This document shows, piece by piece, positions 1 through 4,664 of a stretch of 8,943 bases of DNA. The stretch is from Pseudofrankia asymbiotica (lineage in GTDB: Bacteria; Actinomycetota; Actinomycetes; Frankiales; Frankiaceae): contig NZ_MOMC01000022.1 of NCBI RefSeq assembly GCF_001983105.1, positions 29,539 through 38,481 of the forward strand. The letters run 5' to 3'. Below the pieces are notes generated by a model, which saw only the letters and a list, made by a program, of their open reading frames with translations, was not told the origin of the DNA and made no database searches. Position numbers and translations under genes: made by a program. The first letter of the stretch is position 1; every line of letters starts with the position of its first letter.

Positions 1-732
1 CTGCCGTGGATCACCGCCGCGGTCCCCCTGTACGTCGCGCCGGGCCCGGAGCGCGCGGCGGCGATCACCGTCCTCACCGACGCGACCCGGGCGCTGCTCG
101 CGGGCGCGAAACCCGGCGGCAGCGGTCAGCTGACGGCGGCCCGCGGCTGGGTCGGGCTCACCGACGACCTCGACGCCCTGCGCGCCTGGCGCCCGGGCGG
201 CGAGCCGTTCGCGGGCCTGACCGTCGACGACGAGCTGAGCTGGCTGGTCCTGGAACGGCGTGCCGCCCTCGGCGACCTCACGCCCGACCAGATCGAGGCG
301 GCCTACGCCGCGGACCGCACCGCGTCCGGCCTGGTGCACGCGACCCGCTGCCGGGCGCTGCGCCCCGACCCGGACGCGAAGGCGGCGGCCTGGGCGGAGC
401 TCCTCGACCCGGCCAGCGCGCTGTCCCACTACCAGCTGTCCGCGCTGGCCGGCGGGATCTGGGTGGCCGGCCAGGAGGACCTGGGGGCGCCCTACGCGCG
501 GCGGTGGTTCGACGACCTGCCGGCGACCGCCGAGTTCCGGGGCACGATGTCGCTGGTGAGGCTCGCCGAGCTGTCCTTCCCGGCGCTCGCCGTCACGCGC
601 GAGACCCTGGCCTGGGCCGAGCGGTTCGCGACGCGCGCCGACGTCCCGTCCGGCCTGCGCCGAACCGCCTCCGACGGCGCCGACGACCTGCGCCGAGCCC
701 TCGCCGTCCGCGTCGCCGCCAGCGGGGCCTGA
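1..732 (+). CDS. pepN: Aminopeptidase N (M1 family), C-terminal part, 5' end outside window
   Basis: Frame 1 is open from the first base to a TGA at 730-732 and gives 243 residues of an incomplete protein. M1 aminopeptidases are zinc enzymes that remove N-terminal residues from peptides; actinobacterial forms are roughly 850 residues. The HExxH zinc site and GxMEN motif lie upstream of this window and cannot be checked. What is visible is the alpha-helical ERAP1-C-like domain: tryptophan- and leucine-rich helices, including the stretch LSHYQLSALAGGIWVAGQED (about residues 141-160) followed by a PYARRWFDDLPA segment, which resembles the end of actinobacterial PepN. The fragment ends with a charged helix (DDLRRALAVRVAA). 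Internal ATGs in other frames are shadows. The gene converges on the amidohydrolase, separated by 59 bp that contain a hairpin. Family assignment rests on remembered similarity of the C-terminal domain, not on catalytic residues. Confidence 0.8.
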   Translation: MPWITAAVPLYVAPGPERAAAITVLTDATRALLAGAKPGGSGQLTAARGWVGLTDDLDALRAWRPGGEPFAGLTVDDELSWLVLERRAALGDLTPDQIEAAYAADRTASGLVHATRCRALRPDPDAKAAAWAELLDPASALSHYQLSALAGGIWVAGQEDLGAPYARRWFDDLPATAEFRGTMSLVRLAELSFPALAVTRETLAWAERFATRADVPSGLRRTASDGADDLRRALAVRVAASGA

Positions 733-740
733 TCACGCGT

Positions 741-782
741 CGCGGCGCCGGCGCTGGCCCAGGGGTCAGAGCCGGCGCCGCG
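741..782. terminator. Bidirectional hairpin between convergent genes
   Basis: Arms CGCGGCGCCGGC (741-752) and GCCGGCGCCGCG (771-782) are perfect 12-bp complements; after one mismatch the stem continues for three more pairs. The hairpin sits in the 59-bp gap between the convergent stops at 732 and 792, so it can end transcription from either side. No T-tract follows, as is common in GC-rich actinobacteria. Termination is inferred from position and structure. Confidence 0.65.
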
Positions 783-791
783 CCCATGCCA

Positions 792-2432
792 CTAGGCGCG
801 CAGAAGGCGGCCCGGGGCGGTGCCGGGGATCTCCTCACCGGCGGTGCGGGTGGCGACGCCGTTGACCCAGAGGTGCTCGACGCCGGTGCTGCGGACCAGC
901 AGGCGGTCGGCGCCGCCCGGCTGGTCGTGGGCCCGCCGCACGGGAGTCGTGCCGACGGTGTCCGGGTCGAAGGCGACGAGGTCGGCGTAGAAGCCGGGCT
1001 GGACGAGGCCGCGGTCGGCGACGCGGAAGACCTGGTGGGGGTGCCCGGTGAGCCGCCAGACGGCGTCCTCCAGGCTCAGCGCCTTGCGCTCGCGCACCCA
1101 GTGGCCGAGCAGGTGGGTCGAGTAGCAGGCGTCGCAGAGCTGGCTCGCGTGCGCGCCGGCGTCCGACAGGCCCAGCAGGGTCCGCTTGTCGGCGAGCAGG
1201 TCGGCGAGCTCGGCGTCGCCGTCGTTCTCCAGGACGACCCGGAAGCGGGTCGTGCCGGTGTCGGCCAGCGCCAGGTCGAGCATCAGGTCGAACGGCGTGG
1301 TGCCGCGCTCGCTGGCCAGCCGGTCCAGCGGGACGCCGACGAGGTCGCGGTGGGTCTCGGTCTCCTCGACGTCGATCTTGTGCCAGCGGTGGCCCCAGGC
1401 CGCCAGCGTCGCCGGCCGGGCCCGGTCCCGCCAGGAGGCGTCCCGGTACAGGTCCGCCCGCCGGTCCCGCGGCAGCGCGAGCACCTCTTTCCACTCGTCC
1501 ACGGCGGCGAGCGGGGTCGGGTCGTCCATGGTGGTCTGCATGACGATCGGCCGGCAGGCGATCTGCGGGTAGACCTCGCCGGGCAGCGCGGCGCCGCGCT
1601 CGACGGTGCGCAGCGCGGCGCCCAGCTTCTCCGGCCGGGTGACCAGCGCCGTCCACGTGACCGGGATGCCGTAGCGGGTGGCGATCTCGGAGAACTGGTC
1701 GACGAAGAGGCCGGGCCCGATCGAGACGGCGAGCACGCCCTTGCCCGCCTCGCCCAGGACCTCGGCCAGCTGGTAGACCTCGTCGACCTCGGCGAACCGG
1801 CTCGGCACGGGCCGGCCGTAGGCGCCGGAGTGCGCGGGCTGGCGGGAGGTGGAGAACCCGATCGCGCCGGCGTCGAGCGCCTCCCGCACGAGCCGGCGCA
1901 TGGTCGCCAGCTCGTCGTCGGTGGCCGCGCGCTCCTCGCCGCCGGTGACGAACAGGCGCAGCGGGGAGTGGCCGATGAAGACGCCGACGTTGAGGCGCTT
2001 GGCCCGGGCGTCGAGCGCGGCGAGATATTCGGGGAACGTCTCGAAGCACCAGTCGATGCCGGCGTTCAACGCCTCCATCGACATGCCTTCGACGTTCTCG
2101 AGGAGGCGGACGATCAGGTCGCGGTGCTCCGGGCGGGTCGGGGCGACGCCGAAGCCGCAGTTGCCCATGACGACGCTGGTGACCCCGTGCCAGCTCGACG
2201 GGGTGAGGTCGCCGTCCCAGAGGATCTGGGCGTCGTAGTGGGTGTGCACGTCGATGAAGCCGGGCGCGAGCACCAGCCCGCCCAGGTCGACGACCTCGGT
2301 GCCCGCCTCGGGCACGAGCTCGCCCGGTTCGGCGACGGCGGCGATCCGGTCGCCGATGACGGCGACGTCCGCCGGCCGGGCCGGCGCCCCGCTTCCGTCG
2401 ATGAGCGTGGCGTTGCGCAGCAGCAGGTCCAT
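792..2432 (-). CDS. D-aminoacylase-like amidohydrolase (N-acyl-D-amino-acid deacylase family)
   Basis: A 546-residue metal-dependent amidohydrolase of the amidohydrolase-3/D-aminoacylase group; classical members hydrolyse N-acyl-D-amino acids in the cytoplasm. An N-terminal beta-sandwich strand (MDLLLRNATLIDGSG) is followed by the HxH metal motif DVHTHYD (His63, His65), then GNCGFGVAP with Cys92, the position of the metal-binding Cys of D-aminoacylases. GHSPLR lies at 154-159 and the conserved acidic motif GLSDAGAH carries Asp424. The C-terminal sandwich (YADLVAFDPDTV to WVNG) is intact and the length is usual. The open frame reaches 2492 and an ATG exists at 2450, but the ATG at 2432 is chosen: GGAG lies five bases upstream and the protein then starts like its family. 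Oddly, the two histidines expected in the middle of the barrel appear absent (see findings), so the deacylase reaction is not certain. It is transcribed alone, convergent with pepN and divergent from the Rieske gene. Confidence 0.85.
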   Translation of the reverse strand: MDLLLRNATLIDGSGAPARPADVAVIGDRIAAVAEPGELVPEAGTEVVDLGGLVLAPGFIDVHTHYDAQILWDGDLTPSSWHGVTSVVMGNCGFGVAPTRPEHRDLIVRLLENVEGMSMEALNAGIDWCFETFPEYLAALDARAKRLNVGVFIGHSPLRLFVTGGEERAATDDELATMRRLVREALDAGAIGFSTSRQPAHSGAYGRPVPSRFAEVDEVYQLAEVLGEAGKGVLAVSIGPGLFVDQFSEIATRYGIPVTWTALVTRPEKLGAALRTVERGAALPGEVYPQIACRPIVMQTTMDDPTPLAAVDEWKEVLALPRDRRADLYRDASWRDRARPATLAAWGHRWHKIDVEETETHRDLVGVPLDRLASERGTTPFDLMLDLALADTGTTRFRVVLENDGDAELADLLADKRTLLGLSDAGAHASQLCDACYSTHLLGHWVRERKALSLEDAVWRLTGHPHQVFRVADRGLVQPGFYADLVAFDPDTVGTTPVRRAHDQPGGADRLLVRSTGVEHLWVNGVATRTAGEEIPGTAPGRLLRA

Positions 2433-2470
2433 CGAGGCTCCATCGGTCATCCGGCGAACCGAGCACACAC

Positions 2471-2496
2471 AAATTAGCAAACACTCGCTCACTTAT
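2471..2496 (-). promoter_or_regulatory. Probable promoter and operator of the amidohydrolase gene
   Basis: This is an AT-richer patch in very GC-rich DNA. Read on the minus strand, TAATTT (plus 2471-2476) fits a -10 hexamer, about 40 bases before the ATG at 2432. Just upstream is an imperfect dyad AGCGAGTGTTTGCT (plus 2476-2489), overlapping AAGTGAGCG (plus 2486-2494), which would cover the -10/-35 spacer as expected for a TetR-like repressor site. No convincing -35 is visible. The same AAGTGAGCG occurs at the promoter near 8386. Function is inferred. Confidence 0.4.
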
Positions 2497-2540
2497 CGAC
2501 CGATGTGCGCTCGTCACCAGTCGGCGGTGCTTTCGGCCGC

Positions 2541-2596
2541 TCTGCCGGCCGTGCTCTGCCGGCCGTGCTCTGCCGGCCGTGCTCTGCCGGCCGCGC
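2541..2596. repeat. 14-bp tandem repeat, four copies
   Basis: The unit TCTGCCGGCCGTGC is repeated head to tail at 2541, 2555 and 2569; the fourth copy at 2583 has one T-to-C change. A degenerate half copy precedes it at about 2531-2540. The unit contains the self-complementary GCCGGC, so each copy could form a small hairpin. It lies in the divergent intergenic region, upstream of the amidohydrolase promoter and about 150 bp before the Rieske gene. A 14-bp period is not a multiple of three, which argues against coding. The rest of 2433-2750 (beyond this repeat, the promoter above and the Rieske ribosome site) shows nothing recognisable. Confidence 0.85.
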
Positions 2597-2738
2597 TCCG
2601 TGGCCGCGCGTTCAGGATCCGCCGACACCGGCCGCTAACGGGACGGTTCGTGCGTTCTGATGTACCGCCGGCGACAGTTTTCGACTTCTTTACCGCGCCC
2701 CGCCATACGGTCCGGACCGCTGACGGGGGTCGCGGTAT

Positions 2739-2743
2739 AGGAG
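2739..2743 (+). promoter_or_regulatory. Ribosome binding site of the Rieske gene
   Basis: AGGAG lies seven bases before the ATG at 2751, a near-ideal Shine-Dalgarno position that fixes the start. A possible promoter farther upstream (TTCGAC at 2680 and TACGGT at 2706, spacing 20) is too weak to assert. Confidence 0.75.
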
Positions 2744-2750
2744 ATCTGAC

Positions 2751-3440
2751 ATGACGCAGGAACCCACGCCACCGCCCGTCGAGCCGCCGGTGCTCACCCG
2801 CCGGGGGGTCTCCTCGCTGGCGCTCGCCGCGGGCGTGTCCGGCCTCGTGCTGGCCGCCTGCGGCGGTGGCGACTCGGCCGCGACGGCCACGGGGAGCACC
2901 TCCTCGCCGGCGACGAGCGGCACCCCCTCGAACACGCCGTCCCCCACCGCGACGAGCCCGTCGCCGTCGCCGTCGCAGAGGCCGTCGGCGAGCCCGGCCG
3001 GCCAGCCCCAGGGCGGCGGCGCGCAGCCACCGCCCCGCCAACAGCAGCCACCGGCGCAGCAGCAACCGCCCGCCCAGCAACCGCCCGCCCAGCAACCGCC
3101 CGCCCAGCAGTCGCCAGCGCAGCAGCCGCCACCGGCGACGTCGGCGAAGCCGGCTGGCACGCGGCTGGCCAGCGTCGGCGACGTCCCCTCCGGCGGCGGC
3201 GTCGTGCTGGGCGGCCAGAACATCGTGCTGACCAACACCGGCGGCGCGATCCACGGCTTCTCCGCCACCTGCACCCACCAGGGTTGCACGGTCGGCGGCG
3301 TCTCCGGCGGCACGATCAACTGCCCCTGCCACGGCAGCCGCTTCGACGCCTCGTCCGGCGCGGTCGTCAGCGGCCCCGCCTCGCGCGCGCTGCCCGCCGT
3401 CCGCGTCGTCGTCCAGGACGGCGCCGTCTACAAGCCCTGA
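2751..3440 (+). CDS. Rieske [2Fe-2S] lipoprotein with Tat signal and long Pro/Gln linker
   Basis: A 229-residue protein predicted to be exported and lipid-anchored on the outer face of the membrane, where it would carry electrons through a Rieske cluster. Residues 16-37 form a Tat-like signal: twin arginines (TRRGVSS, Arg17-Arg18), a hydrophobic stretch, and the lipobox LAAC with Cys37 as the modified residue. Residues 38-135 are low complexity, first Ser/Thr/Pro/Gly rich, then QQPPA repeats, probably a flexible or cell-wall-spanning tether. The C-terminal Rieske fold (about 137-229) has CTHQGC (Cys174, His176, Cys179) and CPCHGS (Cys191, Cys193, His194): the four cluster ligands plus the disulfide pair of bc1-type Rieske proteins. 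A strong AGGAG fixes the start. No cytochrome b or cytochrome c gene is adjacent, so its partner is unknown; similar standalone proteins are common in actinobacteria. The gene is divergent from the amidohydrolase and followed by a hairpin. Confidence 0.9.
   Translation: MTQEPTPPPVEPPVLTRRGVSSLALAAGVSGLVLAACGGGDSAATATGSTSSPATSGTPSNTPSPTATSPSPSPSQRPSASPAGQPQGGGAQPPPRQQQPPAQQQPPAQQPPAQQPPAQQSPAQQPPPATSAKPAGTRLASVGDVPSGGGVVLGGQNIVLTNTGGAIHGFSATCTHQGCTVGGVSGGTINCPCHGSRFDASSGAVVSGPASRALPAVRVVVQDGAVYKP
3060..3134 (+). repeat. 15-bp in-frame repeat encoding QQPPA in the Rieske linker
   Basis: Three identical copies of CAGCAACCGCCCGCC start at 3060, 3075 and 3090, followed by two diverged copies at 3105 and 3120. 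The period is five codons, so copy number can change without a frameshift and would only alter linker length. Exact identity including synonymous positions suggests recent slippage. Confidence 0.85.
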
Positions 3441-3500
3441 GTCGAGCGGGTGCTGTACGTGCCGCCCCGGCCCCGACCTCGGGTGATCGCTTTCTATGCC

Positions 3501-3542
3501 CTCCCGTGGTTACCAGCGGGCCAGATCGTGACCAACCGGGAG
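3501..3542. terminator. Stem-loop between the Rieske gene and the MFS remnant
   Basis: CTCCCG (3501-3506) pairs with CGGGAG (3537-3542). After a two-base bulge the stem continues TGGTTAC with GTGACCA (one G-T wobble), enclosing a 14-base loop. It lies about 60 bp after the Rieske stop and just after the minus-strand MFS end, so it can serve both convergent genes as a terminator. Its loop and right arm contain GGCCAGATCG, which recurs in the palindrome at 4554-4626. Confidence 0.6.
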
Positions 3543-3556
3543 GCACGAACACCGAT

Positions 3557-4417
3557 CTAGACCAGGCGACGGGCGTCGGCCATGGTGCGGACGGCCGGTA
3601 CGCCGGTGGTCGCGAGCCAGCCGCCCGCGGCCAGCATGCAGACCGCCGCGGCCACCAGCACCGGCCTGGTGCCGAGTGCCACAGCCAGAAGACCGCCGAG
3701 CAGGCTGCCGACGGGGAGCGTCCCCATGACGATGGTCCGGGCGCAGGCGTTGACCCGGCCGAGCAGCTCGCGGGGCACGATGGCCTGCCGCAGGCTGATG
3801 TGGTTGACGTTGTAGAGCGGCACCACCACGGCGCCGACGGCCATCCCCGTTCCCGCGGTGACGAGGGCGAGCCAGCGCGGCCCGCCGGCCAGGGAGAACA
3901 GCAGCGCGCCCGCGCCCTCCGCGATCAGCCCGAGCACCAGCGCCCAGCCGAGGCCCGTCCACCGCGTCAGCCGGCCGACGAACAGGGATGTGGCGATCCC
4001 GGCGAGGCCCTGGACGGCGAACAGCAGGCCGATGGCGGCGGCGGACAGCCGCAGCTCGCGGGCGAGGAAGATGACCTGCAGCGCGGCGCCGACGCCGGAG
4101 AACAGGTTCAGCGTTCCCCCGGCGATCGCCACCCGGCGCAGCATGGGGTGCCGCAGCAGGAACCGCGCGCCCTCGGCGATCCCGAGCGAGCCGGCCGCGG
4201 TGCCGGTGCCGGTGGCCGGCTGGCGCCGGGCCGTACGCACACTGAGCAGGATCAGCGCGGCGGCCGCGAACGAGGCCGCGTCGACGCTCATCGCCGTGGG
4301 CGCGGTGAGCGCGACGACGAGGAAGCCGGCCATGGCCGGACCGGCGGTCTCGGCGAGCCCGCGCAGGCCCATGCCGTCCGATGGAGCGGCCGACTGATCG
4401 GCGGAATCCAGGAGATC
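3557..4417 (-). pseudogene. MFS transporter remnant lacking the N-terminal half
   Basis: The open frame reaches 4504, but recognisable protein begins only near 4417. What remains matches drug-efflux-type MFS carriers (MFS_3-like, normally about 400-420 residues with 12 helices). Visible parts are a helix pair around AGPAMAGFLVVAL and VDAASFAAAALILL (the usual helix 5-6 region), a cytoplasmic loop ending GARFLLRHPMLRR, then six hydrophobic helices of the C-terminal domain with the loop RQAIVPRELLGRVNA, typical of this family. The stop is at 3557-3559. Helices 1-4 and the motif-A loop are missing; no other minus-strand frame upstream carries them, and the DNA there is CTCG-rich filler, so this looks like a deletion rather than a frameshift. 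The first in-frame ATG inside the homology is at 4372 and has no good ribosome site. A half transporter is unlikely to work alone, hence pseudogene. If translated, it would be about 271 residues. Confidence 0.65.
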
Positions 4418-4439
4418 AACGTGACCTGGTGACAACCCC

Positions 4440-4472
4440 GCTCGCCCGCTCGCCGGCTCGCTCGCTCGCCCG
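4440..4472. repeat. CTCG-rich low-complexity repeat
   Basis: GCTCGCCC, GCTCGCCG, then GCTC twice and GCTCGCCC again form a short degenerate tandem array. It lies exactly where the MFS homology stops, so it may mark the deletion junction. Apart from this and the palindrome downstream, 4418-4664 contains nothing recognisable. Confidence 0.6.
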
Positions 4473-4553
4473 ATGCCGCCCAACCGGCCATGGGATCGGC
4501 TCACAGGGCTGGCACCCTCCCCGCCAACAGTCGAGCGTCGGCACGGGATGGTA

Positions 4554-4626
4554 GATCACCGCCACCGTGTCGTCGCGGTCGCGAATCCGGCCAGATCGCA
4601 ACCGCGACGACACGGTCTCGGCGATC
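4554..4626. repeat. Long palindrome (perfect 16-bp arms), hairpin or terminator
   Basis: ACCGTGTCGTCGCGGT (4564-4579) and ACCGCGACGACACGGT (4601-4616) are exact reverse complements. Inward, after one C/A mismatch, GCGA pairs with TCGC (4581-4584 with 4595-4599 region), leaving about 11 loop bases. Outward, after mismatches, GATC (4554-4557) pairs with GATC (4623-4626). It begins about 40 bp after the CoA-transferase stop on the minus strand, so it can act as a terminator for that operon. The size and symmetry also fit a dispersed palindromic element. Confidence 0.8.
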
Positions 4627-4664
4627 ATGAATGCTTCTGGGCGAGGCGGACCGGCGCCACGGGG

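Noticed and set aside
6..2477. Very long plus-strand open frame (823 codons) opposite the amidohydrolase
   Set aside because: It spans the pepN end, its terminator and the antisense of the amidohydrolase; composition is Arg/Gly/Asp/Val filler with no motif. This is a typical GC-rich shadow.
2432..2492. Longer N-terminus of the amidohydrolase starting at 2450 or 2492
   Set aside because: The extra residues are unlike the family and overlap the AT-rich promoter patch. Only the ATG at 2432 has a well-placed GGAG.
835..2628. Second long minus-strand frame overlapping the amidohydrolase, translating through the 14-bp repeat
   Set aside because: The protein is Arg/Pro-rich and lacks motifs, whereas the frame at 792-2432 has full family motifs and a ribosome site.
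2514..3332. Minus-strand frame opposite the Rieske gene with LLRRWLLLAG-like repeats
   Set aside because: The repeats are simply the antisense of the QQPPA-encoding DNA. The plus strand has the Tat signal, lipobox and Rieske motifs.
4554..4626. Integron attC site or insertion-sequence ends
   Set aside because: No integrase or transposase, no attC core (GTTRRRY) pair, and no convincing target duplication on either side.
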